In this document: piece by piece, positions 26,568-37,000 of the stretch
Numbering within the stretch: position 1 is the first letter of the stretch
How the letters are laid out: every line of letters starts with the position of its first letter
Assembly (NCBI GenBank): GCA_934309145.1
Contig: CAKRCW010000005.1
Location: 1 to 64,000, forward strand
Reading direction: 5' to 3'
DNA from: an uncultured Lachnospiraceae bacterium
Lineage (GTDB): Bacteria > Bacillota > Clostridia > Lachnospirales > Lachnospiraceae
Length of the DNA stretch: 64,000 bases
Notes under the pieces: generated by a model
Seen by the model: only the letters and a program-made list of their open reading frames with translations
Database searches by the model: none
What the model was told of the DNA's origin: nothing
Program-made: the position numbers and the translations under genes

Positions 26568-26987
26568 ATGCCAACTTTTAACCAGTTAGTTAGAAAGGGA
26601 AGACAGACTGTAGAGAAGAAGTCTACTGCACCAGCTCTTTTAAGAAGCTACAACTCTCTTAAGAAGAAGCCTACTGACACTGCATCACCACAGAAGAGAG
26701 GTGTTTGTACAGCAGTTAAGACAGCTACTCCTAAGAAGCCTAACTCAGCTCTTAGAAAAATCGCCAGAGTCCGTTTATCAAACGGTATCGAGGTAACAAG
26801 TTATATTCCTGGTGAAGGTCACAACCTTCAGGAGCATAGCGTTGTTCTTATCCGTGGTGGTAGAGTAAAAGACTTACCTGGTACAAGATACCATATCATC
26901 AGAGGTACTCTTGATACAGCAGGTGTTGCTAAGAGACGTCAGGCACGTTCTAAGTATGGTGCTAAGAGACCTAAGGATGCAAAATAA
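26568..26987 (+). CDS. rpsL: 30S ribosomal protein S12
   Basis: 139 residues. 'PTFNQLVRKGRQT' opens the protein, followed by 'TPKKPNSALRKIARVRLSNG' and 'GGRVKDLPGTRYHIIRGTLD'. The lysines of TPKKPN and RVKDLPG, where streptomycin-resistance mutations occur, are wild type. It sits near the decoding centre of the small subunit. TTGGAGGTG precedes the ATG. Confidence 0.99.
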   Translation: MPTFNQLVRKGRQTVEKKSTAPALLRSYNSLKKKPTDTASPQKRGVCTAVKTATPKKPNSALRKIARVRLSNGIEVTSYIPGEGHNLQEHSVVLIRGGRVKDLPGTRYHIIRGTLDTAGVAKRRQARSKYGAKRPKDAK

Positions 26988-27224
26988 GCATTAAGTCGGT
27001 TTAAGCATGTTAAACAGTTAGTTTTCAAAGAGAAACTAAATAGTGCGAAAGTAGGTTATGTTTTCTATTAATCATAGATAAAATATAAGCAATTTCCGCA
27101 CGAACACATTTCCACAATACTCATGCACAGCGGGTAACGGTGTTGTGCCTATTGAGGGGAGTGTGAGTACCGTTGAATTAATTGGGACATTCGTGTCCAA
27201 AAAATAATTAAGGAGGGAAGAACC
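26988..27224 (+). promoter_or_regulatory. 237-base rpsL-rpsG intergenic leader
   Basis: No gene or terminator is seen. A GGACA-TTCG-TGTCC hairpin (27185-27198) with a stable UUCG loop lies 13 bases before the rpsG ribosome site and could modulate its access. The middle part (GCACAGCGGGTAACGGTGTTGTGCC, about 27125-27150) has further pairing potential. Long S12-S7 spacers can hold S7 binding sites, which is a possibility here. Confidence 0.4.
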
Positions 27225-27695
27225 GTGCCACGTAAAGGACATATCGCAAAGAGAGACGTATTAGCGGATCCAATTTACAATAATAAGGTGGTTACCAAGC
27301 TTATCAACAACATCATGCTTGATGGTAAGAAGGGTGTAGCACAGAAGATCGTATACGGCGCTTTTGATCGTATCGCAAACGAGACTGGTAAGGAAGCTTT
27401 AGAGGTTTTCGAGGAGGCTATGAACAACATTATGCCATCACTCGAGGTTAAGGCTAGACGTATCGGTGGTGCTACTTATCAGGTACCTATCGAGGTTAGA
27501 CCAGACAGAAGACAGGCTTTAGCTCTTCGCTGGCTGACAACTTACTCACGTGCAAGAAGTGAGAAGACTATGGAAGAGAGACTTGCAAAAGAGCTTATCG
27601 ATGCATCTAACAATACTGGAGCATCAGTTAAGAGAAAAGAAGATATGCACAAGATGGCAGAGGCCAACAAGGCATTTGCTCATTACAGATTCTAG
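27225..27695 (+). CDS. rpsG: 30S ribosomal protein S7
   Basis: 156 residues from a GTG start (GGAGGG nine bases upstream). 'PRKGHIAKRDVLADPIYNNK', 'LINNIMLDGKKGVAQKI', 'GGATYQVPIEVRPDRRQALA' and 'RWLTTYSRAR' identify S7, an early 16S rRNA binder that organises the 30S head and is often the feedback repressor of the str operon. Confidence 0.99.
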   Translation: MPRKGHIAKRDVLADPIYNNKVVTKLINNIMLDGKKGVAQKIVYGAFDRIANETGKEALEVFEEAMNNIMPSLEVKARRIGGATYQVPIEVRPDRRQALALRWLTTYSRARSEKTMEERLAKELIDASNNTGASVKRKEDMHKMAEANKAFAHYRF

Positions 27696-27737
27696 CATAT
27701 CTGTATACACAGATTATAAAAATAGGAGGAAAAAACC

Positions 27738-29855
27738 TTGGCTGGAAGAGAATATCCACTTGAGAGAACAAGAAACATCGGTATCATGGCTCATATTGAT
27801 GCTGGTAAGACTACTCTTACTGAGAGAATTCTTTACTATACTGGTGTTAACTATAAGATCGGTGATACTCACGAAGGTACTGCTACCATGGACTGGATGG
27901 AACAGGAGCAGGAGAGAGGTATCACAATCACTTCAGCAGCAACTACTTGCCACTGGACATTAGAGGATCATCACAAACCAAAGGCTGGTGCTTTAGAGCA
28001 TCGTATCAATATCATTGATACTCCAGGACACGTTGACTTTACTGTAGAAGTAGAGCGTTCACTTCGTGTACTTGACGGAGCTGTCGGTGTATTCGATGCA
28101 AAGGCTGGTGTTGAGCCACAGTCAGAGAACGTATGGCGTCAGGCTGACACATATAATGTACCTCGTATGGCATTCATCAATAAGATGGATAAGATGGGTG
28201 CAGACTTCTTCTACTCAGTACAGACAATTATTGATCGTTTGGGCAAGAACGCAATTCCTGTTCAGATTCCTATCGGTAAGGAGTCTGATTTCATCGGATT
28301 AGTTGACTTGTTTGAGATGGAAGCATATTACTATAAGGATGACAAGGGTGAAGATATCGAGATTACAGCTATTCCTGATGATTTGAAGGATGAGGCTGAA
28401 ATCTGGCATGAAAACCTTGTTGAGAAAATCTGCGAGTTAGATGATGATTTAATGATGCAGTATCTTGAGGGTGAGACACCTTCAGTTGATGAATTAAAGG
28501 CTGCACTTCGTAAGGGAACAATCGCTTGTGAGGCTGTTCCTGTATTCTGTGGTTCTGCTTATAAGAACAAGGGTGTTCAGAAGATGCTTGATGGTGTTGT
28601 TGAGTATATGCCAGCACCAACAGATATCCCTGATATCACTGGTGTAGATCCAGATGGTAATGAGGTAGTTCGTCATTCATCAGATGAGGAGCCATTCTCA
28701 GCACTTGCATTCAAGATTATGACAGATCCATTCGTTGGTAAGTTAGCATTCTTTAGAGTTTATTCAGGTACTTTGAACTCAGGTTCATATGTACTTAATG
28801 CTACAAAGGATAAGAAGGAGCGTGTTGGACGTATCGTACAGATGCATGCTAACGCTCGTACAGAGATAGATAAGGTTTATTCAGGAGATATCGCTGCGGC
28901 AGTAGGATTTAAGGTTACTACTACTGGTGATACAATCTGTGATGAGCAGCATCCTGTTATACTTGAGTCTATGGAGTTCCCTGAGCCAGTTATCGAGCTC
29001 GCTATTGAGCCTAAGACAAAGAATGATCAGGGTAAGATGGGTGAGGCTTTAGCAAAGCTTGCTGAGGAGGATCCTACATTCAGAGCTCATACAGATAAGG
29101 AAACAGGCCAGACAATTATTGCTGGTATGGGTGAGCTTCATCTTGAGGTTATCGTAGACAGACTTCTCCGTGAGTTTAAGGTTGAGGCTAACGTAGGTGC
29201 ACCTCAGGTTGCTTACAAGGAGACATTTACTAAGGCTGTTGATGTTGATAGCAAGTACGCTAAGCAGTCTGGTGGTCGTGGACAGTACGGTCACTGTAAA
29301 GTTAAGTTTGAGCCTATGGATCCTAACGGTGAAGAGCAGTTTATCTTCGAGTCAACTGTAGTTGGTGGTGCTATTCCTAAGGAATACATTCCTGCTGTTG
29401 GTGAAGGTATTGAAGAGGCTGCAAAGGCTGGTATCCTTGGTGGATATCCTGTACTTGGTATCAAGGCTACTGTATATGATGGTTCATACCATGAAGTCGA
29501 TTCTTCTGAGATGGCATTCCACATCGCAGGTTCTATGGCATTCAAGGATGCTATGGCAAAGGGTGGAGCTGTACTTCTTGAGCCTATCATGAAGGTTGAG
29601 GTTACAATGCCAGAGGAGTACCTTGGTGATGTAATCGGAAGTCTTAATGCTAAGCGTGGACAGATTCAGAGTATGGATGACATCGGTGGTGGTAAGATTG
29701 TTCGTGCATTAGTACCACTTGCTGAGATGTTTGGTTACTCTACAGAGCTTCGTTCATCTACACAGGGACGTGGTAACTACTCTATGTTCTTTGAGAAATA
29801 CGCACAGTGTCCAAAGAATATTCAGGATAAGGTTATCGCTGCTAAGAATGCATAA
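27738..29855 (+). CDS. fusA: Translation elongation factor G
   Basis: 705 residues starting at TTG (ATAGGAGGAAA upstream). The GTPase domain has 'GIMAHIDAGKTTLTERILYY', 'RGITITSAATTC', 'DTPGHVDFTVEVERSLRVLD' and 'NKMDKMGADF'. Domains II-V follow with 'GRGQYGHCKVKFEP' (domain IV) and a C-terminal domain V. It drives ribosome translocation and recycling. It is the third gene of the str operon. Confidence 0.99.
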   Translation: MAGREYPLERTRNIGIMAHIDAGKTTLTERILYYTGVNYKIGDTHEGTATMDWMEQEQERGITITSAATTCHWTLEDHHKPKAGALEHRINIIDTPGHVDFTVEVERSLRVLDGAVGVFDAKAGVEPQSENVWRQADTYNVPRMAFINKMDKMGADFFYSVQTIIDRLGKNAIPVQIPIGKESDFIGLVDLFEMEAYYYKDDKGEDIEITAIPDDLKDEAEIWHENLVEKICELDDDLMMQYLEGETPSVDELKAALRKGTIACEAVPVFCGSAYKNKGVQKMLDGVVEYMPAPTDIPDITGVDPDGNEVVRHSSDEEPFSALAFKIMTDPFVGKLAFFRVYSGTLNSGSYVLNATKDKKERVGRIVQMHANARTEIDKVYSGDIAAAVGFKVTTTGDTICDEQHPVILESMEFPEPVIELAIEPKTKNDQGKMGEALAKLAEEDPTFRAHTDKETGQTIIAGMGELHLEVIVDRLLREFKVEANVGAPQVAYKETFTKAVDVDSKYAKQSGGRGQYGHCKVKFEPMDPNGEEQFIFESTVVGGAIPKEYIPAVGEGIEEAAKAGILGGYPVLGIKATVYDGSYHEVDSSEMAFHIAGSMAFKDAMAKGGAVLLEPIMKVEVTMPEEYLGDVIGSLNAKRGQIQSMDDIGGGKIVRALVPLAEMFGYSTELRSSTQGRGNYSMFFEKYAQCPKNIQDKVIAAKNA

Positions 29856-29892
29856 TTATATATAATTTATAGAATAATTAATTGAAAAAGGC

Positions 29893-29921
29893 TTGAAAAT
29901 AATACCATATTTTAATATAAT
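29893..29921 (+). promoter_or_regulatory. Separate promoter for tuf
   Basis: TTGAAA (29893-29898), 17 bases, TATAAT (29916-29921), in the gap after fusA. This gives extra transcription of EF-Tu beyond the operon promoter. Confidence 0.7.
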
Positions 29922-29976
29922 ATGGATTAGCCGAGTAATTCGCCCGAAGAAGGGTAATGTTAAGGAGGAAATAATA

Positions 29977-31164
29977 ATGGCAAAAGCTAAGTTTGAAAGA
30001 ACTAAACCACATTGTAACATTGGTACAATCGGACACGTTGATCACGGTAAAACTACTTTAACAGCTGCTATTACAAAGGTATTGGCTGAGAGAGTTGCTG
30101 GTAATACAGCTACAGATTTTGAGAATATCGATAAGGCTCCAGAAGAGAGAGAAAGAGGTATCACAATCTCTACAGCTCACGTTGAGTATGAGACAGAGAA
30201 GAGACATTACGCACACGTTGACTGTCCAGGACATGCTGACTATGTAAAGAACATGATTACTGGTGCTGCTCAGATGGATGGTGCTATCCTCGTTGTTGCT
30301 GCAACTGATGGTGTTATGGCTCAGACAAAGGAGCATATCCTTCTTTCACGTCAGGTTGGTGTACCTTACATCGTAGTATTCATGAATAAGTGCGATATGG
30401 TAGACGACGAAGAGCTTCTTGAGCTCGTTGAGATGGAGATTACAGAAGTACTTGAGGAGTATGAGTTCACAGATTGCCCAATCGTTAAGGGTTCAGCTCT
30501 TAAGGCTCTTGAGGATCCAATGGGACCTTGGGGAGATAAGATTATGGAGCTTATGGATACTGTTGATTCTTACATCCCAGATCCACAGAGAGATACAGAT
30601 AAGGACTTCATCATGCCTGTTGAGGACGTATTCACAATCACAGGTCGTGGTACTGTTGCAACTGGTAGAGTTGAGGCTGGTGTTATCCACCTTAACGACG
30701 AAGTTGAAATCGTTGGTATTAAGCCAGAGAAGCAGAAGACTACTGTAACTGGTATCGAGATGTTCAGAAAGCTCCTTGATGAAGGACAGGCTGGTGATAA
30801 CATCGGTGCTCTTCTTCGTGGTATCAAGAGAGAGGATATCGTAAGAGGTCAGGTTCTTTGTAAGCCAGGTTCAATCACATGTCATACAAAGTTCACTGCT
30901 CAGGTTTACGTTCTTACAAAGGACGAGGGTGGTCGTCATACACCATTCTTCAACAACTATCGTCCACAGTTCTACTTCAGAACAACAGACGTAACTGGTG
31001 TTTGTAACCTTCCAGAAGGTACAGAGATGTGCATGCCTGGTGATAACGTAGAGATGACAATCGAGCTCATCCACCCAATCGCTATGGCACAGGGACTTAC
31101 ATTCGCTATCCGTGAGGGTGGTAGAACAGTTGGTTCTGGTAGAGTTGCTACTATCATTGAGTAA
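29977..31164 (+). CDS. tuf: Translation elongation factor Tu
   Basis: 395 residues from the ATG at 29977, preceded by AAGGAGG; the frame is open further upstream but that part is the promoter and leader. 'HCNIGTIGHVDHGKTTLTAA' (G1), 'RGITISTAHVEYE' (G2), 'DCPGHADYVKNMITG' (G3) and 'NKCDMVDD' (G4) are present. Domains II and III end with 'REGGRTVGSGRVATIIE'. It carries aminoacyl-tRNA to the ribosome. Confidence 0.99.
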   Translation: MAKAKFERTKPHCNIGTIGHVDHGKTTLTAAITKVLAERVAGNTATDFENIDKAPEERERGITISTAHVEYETEKRHYAHVDCPGHADYVKNMITGAAQMDGAILVVAATDGVMAQTKEHILLSRQVGVPYIVVFMNKCDMVDDEELLELVEMEITEVLEEYEFTDCPIVKGSALKALEDPMGPWGDKIMELMDTVDSYIPDPQRDTDKDFIMPVEDVFTITGRGTVATGRVEAGVIHLNDEVEIVGIKPEKQKTTVTGIEMFRKLLDEGQAGDNIGALLRGIKREDIVRGQVLCKPGSITCHTKFTAQVYVLTKDEGGRHTPFFNNYRPQFYFRTTDVTGVCNLPEGTEMCMPGDNVEMTIELIHPIAMAQGLTFAIREGGRTVGSGRVATIIE

Positions 31165-31201
31165 TTAACGCGTAGGCGATAAGCCGTGCAGAAATAAAGG
31201 G

Positions 31202-31240
31202 AAAAGTCCGATGCAAGTTTACTTGCATTCGGGCTTTTTT
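31202..31240 (+). terminator. Terminator after tuf
   Basis: AAAAGTCCGATGCAAGT (31202-31218) pairs with ACTTGCATTCGGGCTTTT, followed by more T. Confidence 0.9.
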
Positions 31241-31748
31241 CTTTATTTTATAGGGCGTGAGCCCGCGAGACAACCACGCGAAGCAAAGTTGTGTTGTTCG
31301 GTGATGTAATTCACATGTCCTGATACATGAACGTGGCTGTTAGTGCAGATGTATATCTAGCGATGGGCTAGGTGAGTAATTGGAGTTGGGAAGGTAGTGG
31401 AGAAATGGGGATTGAAATATAATATTAGAATAAAATTTTTAAGGACAGATTTTTTTATGTTGGGTATTATGTCAAGTCCATTAATAAAGAATAATTATTC
31501 TATTTGCTACGTAAATTTGTACGATGGATTGTTGAAGATAGAGAATTATGGTGCTATACTATTAAATAGTATTTTGTAAGTATTTGGTGGGTGATTGAGG
31601 CCATATTATGGAATATGTGAAGACCTAAGTATGGATTTTGTGATGTATGAGTATATTTGTCTGGAGCGTTTTTTGTATGTAGAACTATAGAAATCAGTAA
31701 TTCTTCATGGAGTTTTAAGGTTAGTGAATATGATTTGGAGGAAAGGTA
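31241..31748. other. Non-coding stretch at the boundary of the accessory island
   Basis: About 500 bases without a convincing gene. The first 120 bases hold short hairpins (GGGCGTGAGCCC; GACAACCACG...GTTGTGTTG) of unknown meaning; the rest is AT-rich. No tRNA, attachment-site repeat or integrase was found here. The first island gene starts at 31749 behind GGAGGAAAGG. Confidence 0.5.
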
Positions 31749-33920
31749 ATGGGTGAACCAAAGAGAACGGGGTTATTGCAATTATTAGGAAATAGTTTAG
31801 GGTGTCAATTTGTAATTCCTGTGTATCAAAGAAATTACACATGGGCCGCGGAGCGAGAGGTTAAGCAATATTTTGATGATTTACAGAGTGTTTTAAAAGG
31901 AGATTATAAAAATCATTTTATGGGAATTATAATCTATCTTGAAAAGGCTATTGATTTTAGCTCCAGAGAATTTTCTATTATTGATGGTCAGCAAAGATTA
32001 ACAACCACGTTTTTGATTATATATGCAATAAAACAGTTGCTGGTTAATTGCAATGATACTGAAAAGGTAAAGCAGTTAGAAGGGCAGTATCTAACGAATC
32101 CGTATCATAATGATAAAATAAAATACAAGCTTAAACCGTTAGTGTCAGATGATGATGTATACAGATGTATTGTGGAAGACAGAATGGATGATATTACTGA
32201 TAAGGAATCAAATGTTTTGAAAAATTATCAGTATATTAGTAATCGCTTAAATGAATTGTTATTACAGGGATATGATGCAAATGTAATATTAATGGCATTG
32301 GACAAATTATATGTAGTATGTGTTCCAATTTCAGAGGAAGATAATGCTCAAAAAATATTTGAAAGCATTAATGCTACCGGTGTAAAACTCACTTCAGCCG
32401 ACTTAATACGCAACTACCTTTTGATGGATTTACAAAGTGATGTGCAGGAAAAATATTATGCAGATTATTGGAAAAAACTTGAGGATAATGTTTCCACGGA
32501 TTCAAAAACATTAGAGTTGTTTTTTAGAATGTATTTGGCAATAAAGACATACAATTTGGTCCCTAAAAATAATGTTTATAGAGAATTTGTAAAATGGATT
32601 GAAGAACACGATACAGACATAAAGGATTTGTTTGAAGATTTATTGGAATATGCAAAAATATTTAATCTTCTTATGAATGAAGATGTAAATAAAATTGAAA
32701 AAAAACTTAAAGATGCAATTGTGGATTTTAGGAAAGTGAATTCAGATATACCAATGGCAATTGTCATGGAGTTTTATCAAATTTACCGCAAAGGATTAAT
32801 TTCTACAGATGTTTTCGCTTCACTTATATGTGCTATCAATACATATATGATTCGTAGAAGTTTATGTGACATGAACTCACAGAATATATCTAAACTATTT
32901 CCGACTGTATTAAAAAAGGTGTTGGAGAAGTGTAATGGTGATTATACAGACGTATTAAAATATTTGAATCAGGAAATGGTTGGAAATATGGCATCTACAA
33001 GTGGCAGTTATATGCCAACAGATAAACAGATGATGGAATTGTTGTTAAATGCAAATGTTTACAAGAGACCGGCACTTAGAATCGTATTGGATAGATTAGA
33101 ATTGCACAATAATCCTGCACCGGTGGATTTAAGCAATTTGAGCATTGAGCATCTGATGCCACAGACACCTACGGAAGAATGGTTAGAAGAATTGGATACA
33201 GATATGGAAACATATTTGGAAAATCTGCATAGAATAGGTAATCTTACGCTTGCCGCAAAAAAAGATAATAGCAAGATGAGTAATCTTATGTGGGATTACA
33301 AGAATGAAGTATTAAAAGAAACTGCTCATTTGAAATTGAATTTAGAACTGATGGAAATTGATAAATGGGATATGGCAAAAATTGATATCAGAACCAAGGA
33401 ACTGATTGATAAAATATGTGCTATTTATCCGTATCCAGAGGTTAGTGTGACTCAGAAAATAGATGACAGCGTCGTTGATGAAATGACCGCACTCGATATG
33501 TGTGTAGAAATGGCTATTAGTGAGCGACCAATAACCTGCATTAGAAAGAGAAGAACTTTTAAAACGGAAGATAATAAAAAGGGGTATACATTAGTGTCAT
33601 CCAAAATGTATCCTCAAGGTGATAAGGAAAAATATTGGTTTGGCTATCGCGATAAACGATTTGAGGATATCGAAGATTGTGATGAACAATATATGATTTT
33701 GGGATGTAGAAATAAAACACTTTCTGTTGTTAGATTTCCAAGAAAATTTATTGAACAGCATCTGGGAATGTTAAACACTTCTGTAGATAGTGAAACAGGT
33801 GAAATATCTCATTATCATATTGTCATTTTCAAAAATCTGGATGGCAAAATGACAATGCTTCTTTCAAAACCGGTATTACGGGAAATTGATATTTCACAAT
33901 ATGTGGTTGGTGAGATATGA
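31749..33920 (+). CDS. DUF262/DUF1524 protein, GmrSD type IV restriction-like, with extra C-terminal domain
   Basis: 723 residues. The DUF262 domain carries 'IPVYQRNYTW' (residues 23-32) and the catalytic-type 'DGQQRLTT' (79-86), a ParB/Srx-like NTP-using fold. The DUF1524 His-Me (HNH) nuclease part has 'IEHLMPQTP' (466-474) and 'HRIGNLTLAAKKDNSKMSN' (494-512). These are the two halves of GmrSD-like enzymes, which cut modified phage DNA. The last 150 residues (about 575-723) form a further, unidentified domain with 'RKRRTFKTEDNKKGYTLVSS' and 'KYWFGYRDKRFEDI'. It heads the island, 110 bases before the phosphoesterase-NTPase gene. Anti-phage nuclease is the likely role; the target is unknown. 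Confidence 0.85.
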   Translation: MGEPKRTGLLQLLGNSLGCQFVIPVYQRNYTWAAEREVKQYFDDLQSVLKGDYKNHFMGIIIYLEKAIDFSSREFSIIDGQQRLTTTFLIIYAIKQLLVNCNDTEKVKQLEGQYLTNPYHNDKIKYKLKPLVSDDDVYRCIVEDRMDDITDKESNVLKNYQYISNRLNELLLQGYDANVILMALDKLYVVCVPISEEDNAQKIFESINATGVKLTSADLIRNYLLMDLQSDVQEKYYADYWKKLEDNVSTDSKTLELFFRMYLAIKTYNLVPKNNVYREFVKWIEEHDTDIKDLFEDLLEYAKIFNLLMNEDVNKIEKKLKDAIVDFRKVNSDIPMAIVMEFYQIYRKGLISTDVFASLICAINTYMIRRSLCDMNSQNISKLFPTVLKKVLEKCNGDYTDVLKYLNQEMVGNMASTSGSYMPTDKQMMELLLNANVYKRPALRIVLDRLELHNNPAPVDLSNLSIEHLMPQTPTEEWLEELDTDMETYLENLHRIGNLTLAAKKDNSKMSNLMWDYKNEVLKETAHLKLNLELMEIDKWDMAKIDIRTKELIDKICAIYPYPEVSVTQKIDDSVVDEMTALDMCVEMAISERPITCIRKRRTFKTEDNKKGYTLVSSKMYPQGDKEKYWFGYRDKRFEDIEDCDEQYMILGCRNKTLSVVRFPRKFIEQHLGMLNTSVDSETGEISHYHIVIFKNLDGKMTMLLSKPVLREIDISQYVVGEI

Positions 33921-34030
33921 AATGTTTAGTTAATATTCTATGGAGAAATTTCTTACATAGGACATATTGGGATCACAAATATTGTGACAATAAAAAAGTA
34001 ATATGATAAAAATAGTAGGAGGGAACGTGG

Positions 34031-37000
34031 ATGAGAATTCAATTGATTCATTTGAGTGATTTGCATTTTTCTAAAAAAACAGATCCTTTTGAAATTCAAA
34101 TTGACAAAATGATGCAAGCATTGAATACGATTGATGATGCTGATGAATGTATTCTTATTATATCTGGTGATTTGGCAGCCTCGGGACACTTTAATGAGTA
34201 TAGATATGTAAGTAGTTTGGTAGGTGCGATTTCTAAGTTTCTACGTGAAGAAAAAACAAATGGAAAACAAATAGAAGTAATATGTGTTCCAGGTAATCAT
34301 GATGTTTTTTTTCCTAAAATAGATGCTGCTATAGATAATTTTACGGACTTAGAAGGAAAAGGGAATATATATGTTGAAAAATATTTGTCTGGAATGGGCG
34401 GTTTCTTTAATTTTGCACAGCACAGAAAGTGCTTTTTAGATGATAAAATAGTGTCAAAAAGAGTATTGTCATATGGAGAAAGAAAAATTGGTTTTGTAAT
34501 GGTGAATTCGGCTCCACTATCAATGCTAGGGGGTAATGCAGAAGATATGGGGCGACATTATTTGTCAGATGAACATATTTCTGCCATTGAAAATGCAACG
34601 GAAGCAGATATTAATATTTTAGTAATGCATCACAGTATAGAATGGTTTAACAGTTCTTGTAAAGATAGGCTACGAAAAATAATATCAAAAAAGTATTCAC
34701 TGGTTTTGACTGGTCATGAGCATGAACCAGTAGGTGAAAGTCGTAATATAAATGGAGCGGGAGAGGTTCAATATGTACAAGGCAATGCTTTATGTGGATA
34801 TGCGTCAGAGGGTAATGGTTTGTGTGTAGTTGATTTGGATTTTAATTCAAGTCGAATGATTGGGCATTCTTTACTGTGGAATAAGTCATTTTATGTACCT
34901 AAAATCATACTTGATGCACCAATAAAGGATTGCATAGGAAAAAATTTCACAACAAAAAGGGAATTTATTAAAACACTTGATATAGATGCGAGTAAGAGAA
35001 AAATTGATGATTATTATGTATTTCCTAGTCTTACATATAATTACTGTAAGGAAAATGATGAAGTAGAAAAATATGATGTTGAAACTGAAAATGAGTTAAT
35101 GGAAGTTATTGAAAAATACAACAAAATAGTAATTTATGGTGAACATAAAGCAGGTAAAACACTATTGGCAAAAAGGATGTTTAAAAACTTCTTAAATCAA
35201 GGAAAAACGCCACTGTTAATTACTGCCAGTGATGTTAATAAGAAAAAGATAGACCGAACAATTAAATACGCTTTTTATGAACAATATGATAATGAGAATG
35301 ATGAATATGAACTTTTTAAGCAGATAAAAAACAGTAATAAGGTTGTTTTACTAGATGAAGCCAATCTTATACCACAAAACACATTCAATACTTTGTTAAA
35401 GTTTTTTGAAAAGTGTTTTGGAAAAATAGTTGTATTTAGTGAAGAGAAAATAGACCTGGATATAAAAAGACAAGTCGTAGACCTGATGATTGAACAGGAT
35501 ACGCTAAATATGATGATAAAACCATTTTTGTATGTCAAGAGGAAGAAGCTTATCAGTAATATACTGTCTTGTAATAAGGAAAATGAAAGAGATGTAGACA
35601 AAGAAACTCATAAAATCAATGAACTGATTAATGCGCAGATTAAATATTTTAATTTAGATCCAGAGTTTATTATTAATTTTGTTAATCAATATGAGCGAGA
35701 CTATAGATTTCAGTTTTCATCTGGGTTAAATGTATTTAATATAGTTTATGAGAGCTCCATACGTAATCGTATCATTGCTAATTCTCAAAGTATAGATGCG
35801 ACAATAGTAATAAATGTATTGAGAGAGCTTGCTTTTTATATGCATTTTGGAAAAAAGAACGTTGTAGGAATTGATGAAATATCAAATGTTGTTGAAAAAT
35901 ATAAAAAGAACTATCGGCAGAAGGTTAATATTCGTTCTTTTATAGATGCCACAATCAAAGCAAAAATATTAGTTGATGTTGATAATGAAATACGATTTAA
36001 AGACCACACATTAGTTGCCTATTTTGTGGCGCAGGCATTAAATCAAAAATATCATCAAGACGAAGATATAAAAGATAATTTGGAATATCTTTTGAAAAAT
36101 TTGTGCTTTAGTATTAATAGTGATATTGTATTATTTTTAGCACTCATAACTAATAATCCCAAGTTTGTAAATATTATTATTGATGGGGCAAAAAAACATT
36201 TTGAACAACAAGAAGAATTGTCTTTTGATGATGAAAATGTGAAGTTCTTATTAGATACAACTATTCCGGTAAAAAATAATTTGCCAAGTGAAGAGGAAAG
36301 AAGACAAAGAGAAGAAGTTTTAGCAAAACAAGAGGAGGATGTTAAATTTTCAGATTTAATTGAATTGGTAAATGAATATGATTATTCGGAAGAAGATTTG
36401 TTGAAGATTGAAAATCAGATTATGATATCTTTTAAATATTTAGAAATATTATCAAAGACACTACCAGCTTTTTGTCAAAATATGAAGGTAGAACAGCAGG
36501 ATATGTTGGTTTCGCTTATATATAGATGTCCAAATCAATTTTTATTTGAAATACTTAAAGATATTGGTGATAACTTTGAGGCGTTTTGCAATGAAGTTTA
36601 TGATGATATCTCTGTTTTGCGACAAGAAAAAAATATTGCAGAAGTAAATATTGATAGTGTAAAGCATATGATTGAACAAATATCAGCAGTGTTGGTGATG
36701 GCATTATATCAGGTTGTAGCATCAACTGCTGCTTCTGAACAAACGATTACTGCACTAAATGAGTTTGATTACAATCGTAATTCCAATTATAAATTGCAGA
36801 ATTTAATGATGATTTCAAGAGTTGCAGACATATCAACATTTTCAAGACGTGCACAGGAATTAAATAGAGAATTGGAGAATAAGATTGAGAAGTCTATAAT
36901 TAAGTATTCTGTAAGAGAGTATTTATTAAGAAATAATGTGGAAATATATGGTGAGGCTCAATCTTTAATTGATTGTTTTTTTGGTGAACAGACAAGTCGA

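Noticed and set aside
31397..31579. 60-codon open frame in the gap after tuf
   Set aside because: No ribosome site or recognisable features; AT-rich chance frame.
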